Positions 9,675 to 18,404 of a DNA stretch of 64,000 nucleotides are shown here, one piece after another. Under the pieces are notes generated by a model. The model was not told where the DNA came from. It made no database searches and saw only the letters and a program-made list of their open reading frames with translations. The position numbers and the translations under genes were made by a program. How positions within the stretch are numbered: position 1 is the first letter of the stretch; every line of letters begins with the position of its first letter. Source of the DNA: Bacillus sp. SD088 (lineage in GTDB: Bacteria; Bacillota; Bacilli; Bacillales; Bacillaceae_C); contig NZ_JADIJK010000021.1 in assembly GCF_017355205.1 (NCBI RefSeq), forward strand, positions 32,498 to 96,497. The letters run 5' to 3'.

Positions 9675-10023
9675 AGCAACTGTAACGGAAGCAAATTTAA
9701 ATTATGTTGGCAGTATTACGATTGATCGGGATATTCTCGATGCTGTTGATATGGTTGCAAATGAAAAAGTACAAATCGTGAATAACAATAATGGGGCACG
9801 ATTTGAGACATATATTATTGAAGGAGAAAGAGGTTCTGGTGTCATATGTGTAAATGGGGCAGCAGCGCGCCTCGTTCAACCTGGTGATATTATTATCATT
9901 ATCTCCTATGCGCTTATTGCAACAGATCAATTGCGCACCCATCAACCGAAAATAGCGATTATGACGGAAGATAACCAAATTAAAGAATTGATTCATCATG
10001 AACCAGAGTCAACTTTTTGTTAG
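9640..10023 (+). CDS. panD: Aspartate 1-decarboxylase precursor
   Basis: Pyruvoyl-dependent enzyme making beta-alanine from aspartate for PanC. The proenzyme self-cleaves between Gly24 and Ser25 of YVGSITID; Ser25 becomes the pyruvoyl group. 127 residues, family-typical. Translated from within panC with its own AAGGAGGG site. A terminator follows at 10040, closing panBCD. Confidence 0.97.
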   Translation: MFRTMMNGKIHRATVTEANLNYVGSITIDRDILDAVDMVANEKVQIVNNNNGARFETYIIEGERGSGVICVNGAAARLVQPGDIIIIISYALIATDQLRTHQPKIAIMTEDNQIKELIHHEPESTFC

Positions 10024-10039
10024 TTGCTTCTGCAGCTTG

Positions 10040-10071
10040 CCAGTCCTTGGGAATAAAGGGACTGGTTTTTT
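10040..10071 (+). terminator. Terminator of panBCD
   Basis: CCAGTCC, a 12-nt loop, GGACTGG and six Ts, directly after panD. Confidence 0.9.
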
Positions 10072-10400
10072 AGATCTAACTCTAGCGCATAGCCCAAGAG
10101 GCTCGCAGGATACGAATCCACCGGCGGCGCTCTAGGATGTGCGCTTTTAGCCAGTGTCCTGCTTGAATCTGAGCTAATAAAAGTCAAAATCGCACTTTTT
10201 TTGTCGTAGAACATTTGCTTGTCACCGATAAGGTGGGGCGCCTTGCACTTTTCCTGTCGTAGAACAAGAGGATGTTGGCAAGAAAGGCGTTGTAACGTAC
10301 AGGATATACTAGTATAGGCGAAGAGACAAGAGATCCACCGGCTGAGTCTGACATCAGGACGGTCTAAACTAAGCTTTTCTTCCTGAATAAGCCGTTTGTG
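10072..10400. repeat. Composite of dispersed repeat family B in the panD-dinG gap
   Basis: This gene-free stretch holds pieces shared with two other copies. AGAACATTTGCTTGTC...GCGCCTTGC near 10205-10255 matches 56246-56290. The segment around 10285-10350, with ACGTACAGGATATACTAGT, matches 58280-58340. The pieces look like two tandem, diverged repeats. No open reading frame of note is present. Confidence 0.6.
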
Positions 10401-10406
10401 CTTTTC

Positions 10407-10435
10407 TTACCATGAATAGAAAGATATGGTACAAT
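10407..10435 (+). promoter_or_regulatory. Sigma-A promoter of dinG
   Basis: TTACCA, exactly 17 bp, TACAAT with an extended TGG. It lies just downstream of the family B repeats and about 85 bp before dinG. The leader contains a small CCCGCT/AGCGGG hairpin at 10463-10482. Confidence 0.7.
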
Positions 10436-10519
10436 AATGAAGATCAAGTAGAGGTATTAATGCCCGCTAATACTAAAGCGGGATAAAGCATGGGCTAGAT
10501 TAAAAAAGGTGAGATTAGC

Positions 10520-13324
10520 ATGTCACAAAAATATGTTGTTGTTGATTTAGAAACAACAGGAAATATGTGGGGAAAAGGAGATCGCATCATTCAATTATCC
10601 GCAGTCGTGATTCTCGATTCCCAGATCGTTGATCAGTATACAACGTTCATTAATCCAGGAATTTCCATTCCACCCTTTATTGCTGAACTAACTGGAATTG
10701 AAGATGAAATGGTAGAAGATGCGCCCCATTTTTCCGAGATTGCTGAGAAAATCCAAACGTTACTTTGCGATGCCGTTTTTGTCGCACATAACGTCTTGTT
10801 TGATTTAGGATTTTTACGAAAAGAAATGGAAGAGGCAGGGTATTTTAATGTTTTTTCAAACGCCGTCGATACAGTAGAGTTAACTAAAATTCTATTACCA
10901 GAATCTCCAAGCTATAAATTATCTGATCTCTCCGATGTCTTAGGCTTTGATCATGATCGTCCTCACCAAGCTGATAGTGATGCCTTAGTCACGGCAGAAT
11001 TGCTGTTAATGCTTATTGATAGAGCTAAACAATTACCTATCATAACGCTAGAAAAATTAACGGAGCTTGCTTTTTATTTAAAAAGTGATATAGGACCCTT
11101 ATTTCATGAACTTTTACGTGAACAAGAAGAAAAGATAGAAAATTTAGCAGACGATTTGGAAGTACATCGAGGTATTGCACTGAAGAAGAAAAGCAAACCA
11201 ATTCATAACCAAATCCAAGACCATCATCCATATCCGGTGATAGCGGAAGAAAAAGTCCGCTTGCTTTCCCCTCATATAAATGGTTTTCAAGCTAGGGAAA
11301 TGCAGTTTGATATGATGGACACGATTTATGAAGCCTTTATTGATCAGCAGCATATGGTGGTTGAAGCAGGAACCGGAACTGGAAAGTCATTAGCCTATTT
11401 ACTACCTGCGCTTTATATGGCAATTGAAAAGCAACAACCTGTTGTGATCAGTACATATACGACACAAATGCAAGAACAAATACTAAACAATGAAATCAGA
11501 AGATTAGCTGAAGCCGTACCATTCCCAATTCAGGCTTGTATTGTAAAAGGTAGAAACCACTATATTCATTTATTAAAATTTGAACAAACCTTACGTGAAA
11601 AAGAGAGCCACTCCGATATTGTTCTGACTAAAATGCAAATTTTAGTTTGGCTTACACGAACAGAAACAGGTGACTTAGATGAGCTCAATTTCACTAGTGG
11701 AGGTCAATTATTTAGATACAGAATTCAACATGATGGTTGGTTTACGGATAAAGAAAAGGACGCTTGGCTATCAAGAGATTTCTATCTTTTTGCACGTGAA
11801 AAAGCACAGGAATCCAATATTATTATTACGAATCATTCCATGTTACTTTTGGATACAGAAAAGGAAATTCTTCCGAAATATCAATATGTGATAATAGATG
11901 AGGCTCATCATCTTGAACGAACGGCAAGAAACTCCTTTGGTGAAAAATTAGAATATAATTCGGTGAAATATTGGATCGGCCGATTAGGAACGTTGGAAAA
12001 AGACTTTTTCTTTAAAACGCTAGAGTCACTTATTAAAAGTAAAAAATTAACACCAGCTATACTTTCGATGGAATTAGAACAGGCGATCCTGCAAATGGAC
12101 GAAGAACTAGATATTTTATACGGCCAATTAGGGAAATTATTAGCTGATTCAAAGCAAAAAAATAAAGGAGTGCAAACGAGAAAAGACTTTTTCCGTATTA
12201 CGAATGAAATGAAAGAAAAGCGTACATGGCAATCGATTGTCATGTGTGCGGAAAGAGTCTATGATCAACATCGATTGATCAAAAGAGGGTTGGAAGAGCG
12301 ACTAGTATTAATAAAAGACCATAAAGAAAAACTTACGATCGGCGAACAGGCTTTTATTGAGGAAATGAATAGTTTTATTCGAGAATGGACGGCAATGGGC
12401 GAGAGGATAAGAGACATCTTTATTTCCCCTGTGGAGGAAGAAATTCTATGGTTGCAAGGTGATATAAAAGCATTGCCAACAAGTATTACAATTCGAAACG
12501 AACCTACGGAAATTGGTCCTATCTTAAGGGAGCAACTATTTCAGCAAAAAAAGTCGATCGTATTAACATCAGCTACTTTATCTATTCAAGGGTCTTTTCA
12601 CTATTTTTTATATGAGCTGGGACTTACAAAGGATGAGCTGATTCAGAAAATCTATCCATCTCCCTTTAAATTTGAAAAAATGGCTAAGCTTCTAATCCCA
12701 ACAGATTTACCCGAAATTCGTGGTCAGGCGATGGATCATGAAATTGAAATGATTGCCAGCCATCTATTGGCGATTGCAGAGGTAACCAATGGCAGGATGT
12801 TAATTCTATTCACATCTTATGACATGTTAAAGAAGACGTATTATTTGGTAAAAGAGGCTGGGTGTTTGGAAGATTATGCGATTTTAGCGCAAGGAATTTC
12901 AGCCGGAAGTAGATCAAGACTCATTAAAAACTTTCAACAATTTCAGAAAGCCATTCTTTTTGGTACTAGTAGTTTTTGGGAAGGTGTAGACATACCTGGA
13001 AAAGATCTTTCTTGTCTGATCATCGTAAGGCTTCCTTTTGCACCACCTGATGAACCAGTGACAGAAGCAAAGTATGAAAGGATAAAGGAAAAAGGGATGA
13101 ATCCTTTTACTACTTATGCCTTACCTCAAGCAGTACTCCGCTTTAAACAAGGATTTGGGAGATTGATACGCGGTGAAGAAGATCGTGGTGTAGTGGTTGT
13201 ATTCGATAAGCGGTTAGATACAACTTCATACGGAAAGGTATTTTTACAATCCATCCCACTGATTCCAATCGAGAGAGGACCGTTGCCTGTCATATTGGAT
13301 GAGATCCAGCAATGGCTTGATTGA
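10520..13324 (+). CDS. dinG: DinG-type helicase with N-terminal 3'-5' exonuclease domain
   Basis: 934 residues, close to B. subtilis DinG. The N-terminal DEDDh exonuclease (DnaQ-like) shows VVDLETTG at about 7-14, VFVAHNVLFDLGFLRK and HQADSDALVTAELL. The XPD/DinG-like helicase core has GTGTGKS (about 284-290), a DEAH box and SSFWEGVDIPG. As expected for Gram-positive DinG, I see no four-cysteine Fe-S cluster between helicase motifs. In S. aureus this architecture acts mainly as a nuclease. Start follows AAAGGTGAG. Confidence 0.95.
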   Translation: MSQKYVVVDLETTGNMWGKGDRIIQLSAVVILDSQIVDQYTTFINPGISIPPFIAELTGIEDEMVEDAPHFSEIAEKIQTLLCDAVFVAHNVLFDLGFLRKEMEEAGYFNVFSNAVDTVELTKILLPESPSYKLSDLSDVLGFDHDRPHQADSDALVTAELLLMLIDRAKQLPIITLEKLTELAFYLKSDIGPLFHELLREQEEKIENLADDLEVHRGIALKKKSKPIHNQIQDHHPYPVIAEEKVRLLSPHINGFQAREMQFDMMDTIYEAFIDQQHMVVEAGTGTGKSLAYLLPALYMAIEKQQPVVISTYTTQMQEQILNNEIRRLAEAVPFPIQACIVKGRNHYIHLLKFEQTLREKESHSDIVLTKMQILVWLTRTETGDLDELNFTSGGQLFRYRIQHDGWFTDKEKDAWLSRDFYLFAREKAQESNIIITNHSMLLLDTEKEILPKYQYVIIDEAHHLERTARNSFGEKLEYNSVKYWIGRLGTLEKDFFFKTLESLIKSKKLTPAILSMELEQAILQMDEELDILYGQLGKLLADSKQKNKGVQTRKDFFRITNEMKEKRTWQSIVMCAERVYDQHRLIKRGLEERLVLIKDHKEKLTIGEQAFIEEMNSFIREWTAMGERIRDIFISPVEEEILWLQGDIKALPTSITIRNEPTEIGPILREQLFQQKKSIVLTSATLSIQGSFHYFLYELGLTKDELIQKIYPSPFKFEKMAKLLIPTDLPEIRGQAMDHEIEMIASHLLAIAEVTNGRMLILFTSYDMLKKTYYLVKEAGCLEDYAILAQGISAGSRSRLIKNFQQFQKAILFGTSSFWEGVDIPGKDLSCLIIVRLPFAPPDEPVTEAKYERIKEKGMNPFTTYALPQAVLRFKQGFGRLIRGEEDRGVVVVFDKRLDTTSYGKVFLQSIPLIPIERGPLPVILDEIQQWLD

Positions 13325-13406
13325 GGCTGTAGGATTCTACAACCTCAATCATGTGGGCTAAAATTTATTTTAAAACGCAAAATCCATCATCTTTCAACAA
13401 AAATCC

Positions 13407-13415
13407 TGTTATAAT
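13407..13415 (+). promoter_or_regulatory. Extended -10 promoter before ypmB
   Basis: TGTTATAAT (TGn plus perfect TATAAT) about 125 bp upstream of ypmB. There is no good -35. ypmA, which sits here in B. subtilis, is not present. Confidence 0.5.
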
Positions 13416-13538
13416 GATGGGAGACATTGCTTACCTAGTAGTATGACCTTTTTATGGAGTGATATGATGACATTTTTTGTGCGCAATAATCCTGTGAAAA
13501 GGAAAATGTAAAGGAATGATGGTAGTGAGAGGGCTCAT

Positions 13539-14018
13539 ATGAAAAAATGGATTTTAATTGTAATAGCAAGCATTATCCTTTTGGGTACGGCACTCTTTTT
13601 TTACATATACGAATCAAGCCGTGCTCCATTAAAGGAGATGAAAGCATATGCTGAAGAAAGAGCAACAACGGAAGCTGAACTAACAAAAATCGACGAATTT
13701 TACTTATATAATGGCACTGAGACTCATTATGTCATCGTAGGAGAGAACAAATCTGGAGAAAAGTTGGCTGTTTGGGTTCCAGAAAAGAAAGATAAAGAAA
13801 TAGTCGAGAAAAAAATGGCTGATGGCATCTCGATGCAGGATGCCATTGCAAAATTAAACCAAGAAGAAAACCCGAAAAAAATCATGGGAGTAAAACTTGG
13901 AATGGAAAAGGATTTGCCACTTTGGGAAATTTCGTATCTAGACAAACAGTCGAAACTTAATTATTATTATATTCATTTTGATACTGGTAAATGGTGGCGA
14001 AAAATTGAAAATTTATAG
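13539..14018 (+). CDS. tseB: Membrane-anchored cell-elongation protein TseB/YpmB
   Basis: 159 residues: one N-terminal membrane helix (about 4-25, IVIASIILLGTALFFYIY) and an extracytoplasmic domain of the DUF5590/PepSY-like type. In B. subtilis YpmB was renamed TseB for its link to PBP2A and cell elongation. The gene precedes aspB by 17 bp, as in B. subtilis. A GGGCT-type weak ribosome site precedes the ATG. Confidence 0.85.
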   Translation: MKKWILIVIASIILLGTALFFYIYESSRAPLKEMKAYAEERATTEAELTKIDEFYLYNGTETHYVIVGENKSGEKLAVWVPEKKDKEIVEKKMADGISMQDAIAKLNQEENPKKIMGVKLGMEKDLPLWEISYLDKQSKLNYYYIHFDTGKWWRKIENL

Positions 14019-14035
14019 TAGAGAGAGGAATTATC

Positions 14036-15226
14036 ATGACAATTCATTTGGCAAATCGTGTTGAAACACTAACTCCGTCCACAACTTTGGCCATTACCGC
14101 TAAAGCAAAAGAATTAAGGGCGCAAGGGATGGATGTCATCGGTCTTGGAGCAGGAGAGCCTGATTTTAATACACCAAGTAATATAATTGAAGCAGCTTAT
14201 CGTTCTATGAAAGAAGGTAAAACGAAGTATACACCTGCTGGAGGATTACCGGAGCTTAAGCAGGCAATCATTGCAAAATTAAAAAAAGATCAAGGTCTTG
14301 AATATACCCCTGCTGAAGTGATCGTAGGGAATGGGGCAAAGCATATTCTATACACATTATTTCAGGTTCTTTTAAACCCTGATGATGAAGTTGTTATCCC
14401 GACACCTTATTGGGTTAGTTATCCTGAACAGGTGAAATTAGCAGGAGGAGTACCCGTTTATGTAGATGGAGAAGAACAGCAGGACTTTAAAATCACACCT
14501 GAACAATTAGAAGAAGCCATTACACCTAAAACAAAAGCGTTTATACTAAATTCACCTAGCAACCCAACAGGTATGCTCTACACGAAAGATGAATTAGTTG
14601 CATTAGGGGAAATTTGTTTAAAACATCAAGTGTATATTGTGTCTGATGAAATTTATGAAAAGTTAATTTATGGGGATAATAGTCATACATCGATTGCAGA
14701 AATTTCTCAAGACCTAAAGGAGATCACCATTCTGATCAATGGTGTTTCCAAATCGCATTCCATGACGGGATGGAGAATAGGTTATGCAGCAGGAGACAAA
14801 AAGTTAATTGCAGCTATGACAGACCTTGCGAGTCACTCTACCTCTAATCCAACGACTACTTCTCAGTTTGGTGCGATTGAGGCTTATAATGGTTCACAAG
14901 CGGCCGTAGAAACCATGAGAACAGCTTTTGAAGAAAGACTAAATATTATCTATCCAAAACTAGTCTCGATCCCAGGAGTGACATGTAAAAAGCCACAAGG
15001 AGCCTTTTACTTATTTCCGAATGTCAAAGAAGCTGCGACTTTAACAGGCTATGAAACAGTGGATCAGTTTGTAGCGGGATTATTAGAGGAAGCGTTAGTG
15101 GCGGTTGTACCGGGGTCCGGTTTCGGCTCAGCGGATAATATCCGTTTGTCTTACGCAACATCTTTAGAAAATCTAGAAGAAGCGATTAAAAGAATCCACA
15201 CTTTTGTTCAAAATAAAATAAAGTAA
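14036..15226 (+). CDS. aspB: Aspartate aminotransferase, PLP-dependent
   Basis: Interconverts aspartate and 2-oxoglutarate with oxaloacetate and glutamate. Class I/II fold, subgroup Ib; 396 residues. The PLP lysine is in VSKSHSMTGWRIGY (about 236-249), with NSPSNPTG and SDEIYEKL upstream. AGAGAGG precedes the ATG. Cotranscribed with ypmB; a repeat follows and separates it from asnS. Confidence 0.96.
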   Translation: MTIHLANRVETLTPSTTLAITAKAKELRAQGMDVIGLGAGEPDFNTPSNIIEAAYRSMKEGKTKYTPAGGLPELKQAIIAKLKKDQGLEYTPAEVIVGNGAKHILYTLFQVLLNPDDEVVIPTPYWVSYPEQVKLAGGVPVYVDGEEQQDFKITPEQLEEAITPKTKAFILNSPSNPTGMLYTKDELVALGEICLKHQVYIVSDEIYEKLIYGDNSHTSIAEISQDLKEITILINGVSKSHSMTGWRIGYAAGDKKLIAAMTDLASHSTSNPTTTSQFGAIEAYNGSQAAVETMRTAFEERLNIIYPKLVSIPGVTCKKPQGAFYLFPNVKEAATLTGYETVDQFVAGLLEEALVAVVPGSGFGSADNIRLSYATSLENLEEAIKRIHTFVQNKIK

Positions 15227-15235
15227 ATAGTAAAG

Positions 15236-15475
15236 AGGATGTTCAAAAAGTTTGGTAAAATGACACTGTGAGCTAAAGGTCCTTCGACTAAGTATTGACA
15301 CGTCTTGTGTCAAACGTGGAAGTTTCAACAGCAAGCGCAAGTCCGCCTAGGATGTACTAGTGTCGGCCGTTTTCGATTGACATCAGCGGTCTTAGCCGTT
15401 CATCCTTATTAAGAAAGTTGGTACGTCGCTAAACGGGCGTTGCGCTTTTCTTATTTTTATCCTCCTTTTGAACAT
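15236..15475 (-). repeat. Dispersed repeat family A, copy 1 (inverted orientation)
   Basis: About 240 bp bounded by a perfect 10-bp terminal inverted repeat, ATGTTCAAAA and TTTTGAACAT. Its reverse complement resembles copies at 27235 and 34096, sharing AAGTCGGC-like and CTTAGTCGA segments. It contains a GGATGTACTAGTGTCGG module also found in family B. No transposase is encoded. It fills the aspB-asnS gap. Confidence 0.7.
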
Positions 15476-15516
15476 GTATTTAAACGAATTTTTTGTATGA
15501 TGAAAGGACGACTAGT

Positions 15517-16809
15517 ATGAAAGTATCGATTTCTGAAGTAAATAAATATGTAGGACAGGAAGTTACAATAGGGGCCTGGTTAGATAATAAGCGCTCAAGT
15601 GGGAAAATTGCGTTTTTGCAATTACGTGATGGAACTGGCTTTATCCAAGGCGTTATGGTTAAGAGTGAAGTAGACGAATCCCTTTTTCAAAAAGCCAAAT
15701 CCTTATCTCAAGAAACATCTCTATTTGTTACAGGGGTAATCCAAGAAGATAGTCGTTCTTCATTTGGCTATGAATTATTAGTTTCAAATGTAGAGGTGAT
15801 TCATGAAGCAGCTAATTATCCAATAACACCTAAAAATCATGGAACCGAGTTTCTGATGGATCATCGTCATTTATGGCTCCGTTCTCGCCGCCAACATGCT
15901 GTAATGAAAATCAGAAATGAGATTATTCGGGCCACTTATGAATTCTTTAATTCACATGGATTTGTTAAAATCGACCCACCAATTTTAACAGGCAGTGCAC
16001 CAGAAGGAACAACAGAGCTTTTTCATACAAAATATTTTGATGAAGATGCCTTCCTATCGCAAAGTGGGCAGTTATATATGGAAGCTGCGGCAATGGCGCT
16101 AGGAAAAGTATTTTCTTTTGGTCCTACGTTTAGAGCAGAGAAATCAAAAACACGTAGACATTTAATTGAATTTTGGATGATTGAACCTGAAATGGCCTTT
16201 TATGAGTTTGAGGACAGTTTAAAAGTACAAGAAGAATATGTCGCATTTATCGTACAATCCGTATTAAAAAATTGTTCACTAGAATTAGAACGACTTGGAA
16301 GAGATACAGCGAAGTTAGAAAAAGTGGTGGCTCCATTCCCACGTATCACGTATGATGATGCAATTGAATTTTTACATGAACAAGGCTTTGCTGATATAGA
16401 GTGGGGAGATGATTTTGGAGCTCCTCATGAAACTGCCATTGCTGACCATTTTGATCAACCCGTTTTTATTACAAAATATCCAACGAAAATAAAGCCGTTT
16501 TATATGCAACCGGCTCCTGAAAATGATGATGTTGTCCTTTGTGCGGATATGATTGCACCTGAAGGCTATGGAGAAATCATCGGTGGATCTGAAAGAATTC
16601 ATGATTTGGAATTATTGAAGAAGAGAATGGAAGAACATCAATTGCCACAAGAAACCTATGAGTGGTATTTAGATATTTCTCGCTATGGTTCTGTCCCACA
16701 TTCCGGATTTGGATTAGGTTTAGAACGGACTGTGGCATGGATATCTGGAGTGGAACATGTTCGAGAAACAATCCCATTCCCGCGTTTATTAAATCGTCTG
16801 TATCCTTAA
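15517..16809 (+). CDS. asnS: Asparaginyl-tRNA synthetase
   Basis: Class IIb aminoacyl-tRNA synthetase charging tRNA-Asn. 430 residues from the ATG at 15517, preceded by AAAGGA at 8 nt; this equals B. subtilis AsnS. An upstream in-frame ATG (15493) has no ribosome site. It has an N-terminal OB anticodon-binding domain, motif 2 around [21 protein letters not shown], and motif 3 GFGLGLERT. Terminator at 16871. Confidence 0.97.
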   Translation: MKVSISEVNKYVGQEVTIGAWLDNKRSSGKIAFLQLRDGTGFIQGVMVKSEVDESLFQKAKSLSQETSLFVTGVIQEDSRSSFGYELLVSNVEVIHEAANYPITPKNHGTEFLMDHRHLWLRSRRQHAVMKIRNEIIRATYEFFNSHGFVKIDPPILTGSAPEGTTELFHTKYFDEDAFLSQSGQLYMEAAAMALGKVFSFGPTFRAEKSKTRRHLIEFWMIEPEMAFYEFEDSLKVQEEYVAFIVQSVLKNCSLELERLGRDTAKLEKVVAPFPRITYDDAIEFLHEQGFADIEWGDDFGAPHETAIADHFDQPVFITKYPTKIKPFYMQPAPENDDVVLCADMIAPEGYGEIIGGSERIHDLELLKKRMEEHQLPQETYEWYLDISRYGSVPHSGFGLGLERTVAWISGVEHVRETIPFPRLLNRLYP

Positions 16810-16870
16810 GTGTGTAACATTTTGGTGACTAAGAGGAAAACAGAAGCTCGTTTATGAAAGCATCCAGATA

Positions 16871-16901
16871 AAGAGACTATCCACGATAGGTTAGTCTCTT
16901 T
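16871..16901 (+). terminator. Terminator after asnS
   Basis: AAGAGACTA pairs with TAGTCTCTT, plus an inner CC/GG pair. Only a short T run follows, so termination may be partial before dnaD-nth. Confidence 0.65.
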
Positions 16902-16942
16902 CACTCATGTTCCTAAGAAAACGAAAAGCGAGGTGTCACAAA

Positions 16943-17635
16943 ATGGATCAAGACTTAATGGTATCTTGGATTGAAGCAGGAACAATACAAATTCCTGTTC
17001 TACTTATTCAAAAATATCGAAACCTAGGATTGGATGAAAAGGAGCTTTCCTTAATCCTCCAAATTATTGCTTATAAAGAAAAAGGTAATGAGTTTCCAAC
17101 GCCTGAACAAATTGCTGAGAGAATGACGATTACTCATAATGAATGCTCATCCATTCTTCGTAAACTCGTTCAACATGAGCTGATAAAGATTGAACAGCAA
17201 AGTAACAAGGGGTTAGGCTTTGATCAATATTCTCTTACACCTCTCTGGTATAGGCTTGCAGAAGAAATGATAAAAGAAAGAAAACAAGACAATCTTAAAA
17301 ATGTGTTAGAAGCAGAACAAGATTTATACACGATCTTTGAGAACGAATTTGGCAGGCCGCTATCTCCAATGGAGTGTGAGTCATTAGCAATGTGGGTCGA
17401 TCAAGATGGCCAAGAGCCAACATTGATAAGGGCTGCCTTAAAAGAAGCAGTGATGTCAAATACGCTTAATTTTCGCTATATTGATCGAATTTTATTTGAG
17501 TGGAAGAAAAATGGTATACAAACTGTTGAGCAAGCAAAGATTCATAGTTCGAAATTTAGACAAAAATCAAAAGCCAGCAAACCAACGCAATCGACATCAA
17601 AGACAATGCCTGTTTATAATTGGCTTGAGCAATAA
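16943..17635 (+). CDS. dnaD: Replication initiation protein DnaD
   Basis: Primosome protein acting with DnaA, DnaB and DnaI at oriC and restart sites. 230 residues, close to B. subtilis. An N-terminal winged-helix domain (about 15-95, with FPTPEQIAERMTITHNECSS) and a C-terminal DnaD/DnaB domain (about 120-200) with the RYIDRILFEWKKNGI motif are visible. The ATG at 16943 follows GAGGTG; the frame opens earlier at 16907 without a site. nth starts 10 bp downstream. Confidence 0.95.
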   Translation: MDQDLMVSWIEAGTIQIPVLLIQKYRNLGLDEKELSLILQIIAYKEKGNEFPTPEQIAERMTITHNECSSILRKLVQHELIKIEQQSNKGLGFDQYSLTPLWYRLAEEMIKERKQDNLKNVLEAEQDLYTIFENEFGRPLSPMECESLAMWVDQDGQEPTLIRAALKEAVMSNTLNFRYIDRILFEWKKNGIQTVEQAKIHSSKFRQKSKASKPTQSTSKTMPVYNWLEQ

Positions 17636-17644
17636 GGTGAGAGA

Positions 17645-18307
17645 ATGTTAAATAAACAACAAATACGCTTCTGTTTGGACGAGATGGGGAAGATGTTTCC
17701 AGATGCTCATTGTGAACTGGTTCATTCCAATCCTTTTGAGCTTGTTATTGCGGTTTCCTTATCTGCGCAATGCACGGATGCATTAGTCAATCGGGTAACA
17801 AAGCAATTATTTACAAAATATAAAAAACCTGAAGATTATTTAGCTGTTCCTTTAGAGGAACTGCAAACGGACATTCGTTCGATTGGATTATTTCGTAATA
17901 AAGCAAAGAATATTCAAAAGCTCTGTCAAATGCTATTAGCTGAGTTTGGCGGGGAAGTTCCGAGGAATCGTGAAGAACTTGAGAAATTACCTGGTGTAGG
18001 AAGAAAAACAGCGAATGTTGTTTTATCAGTGGCATTTGGCATCCCAGCGATTGCTGTTGATACCCATGTAGAACGAGTCAGTAAACGACTAGCTTTTTGT
18101 CGCTGGAAGGATAATGTACTTGAAGTTGAAAGGACTTTAATGCGGAAAATCCCTGCAGAAGAGTGGTCTGTTACACATCACAGAATGATTTTCTTTGGTC
18201 GTTATCACTGTAAAGCGCAAAAACCACAATGTGTAACCTGCCCCTTAAACGAGATATGTAGAGAGGGGAAAAAACGCCTGAAAAAGCAGACACAAGGAGT
18301 GACATAA
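17645..18307 (+). CDS. nth: Endonuclease III, DNA glycosylase/AP lyase
   Basis: Excises oxidised pyrimidines in base-excision repair. 220 residues. The helix-hairpin-helix with catalytic Lys and Asp reads LPGVGRKTANVVLSVAFG...VDTHVERV. The C-terminal [4Fe-4S] loop is C-x6-C-x2-C-x5-C (about 190-206), complete. It follows dnaD as in B. subtilis. ypoC, which normally follows, is absent; a bidirectional terminator lies directly after the stop. Confidence 0.96.
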   Translation: MLNKQQIRFCLDEMGKMFPDAHCELVHSNPFELVIAVSLSAQCTDALVNRVTKQLFTKYKKPEDYLAVPLEELQTDIRSIGLFRNKAKNIQKLCQMLLAEFGGEVPRNREELEKLPGVGRKTANVVLSVAFGIPAIAVDTHVERVSKRLAFCRWKDNVLEVERTLMRKIPAEEWSVTHHRMIFFGRYHCKAQKPQCVTCPLNEICREGKKRLKKQTQGVT

Positions 18308-18351
18308 AAAAACGTCAATCTCTGATTAGCTTAAGAGATTGACGTTTTTTT
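18306..18351. terminator. Bidirectional terminator between nth and ponA
   Basis: AACGTCAATCTCT pairs perfectly with AGAGATTGACGTT, with A and T runs on either side, serving both convergent genes. Confidence 0.93.
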
Positions 18352-18404
18352 ATATAGCTGATGTTAGGAGAGGGGGAGGGAGGAAGACTTCCTCCAACTA
18401 ACTC

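Noticed and set aside
13468..13511. Very short frame (about 15 codons) before ypmB, considered as a ypmA remnant
   Set aside because: No similarity to YpmA, no partner signals; too short to support.
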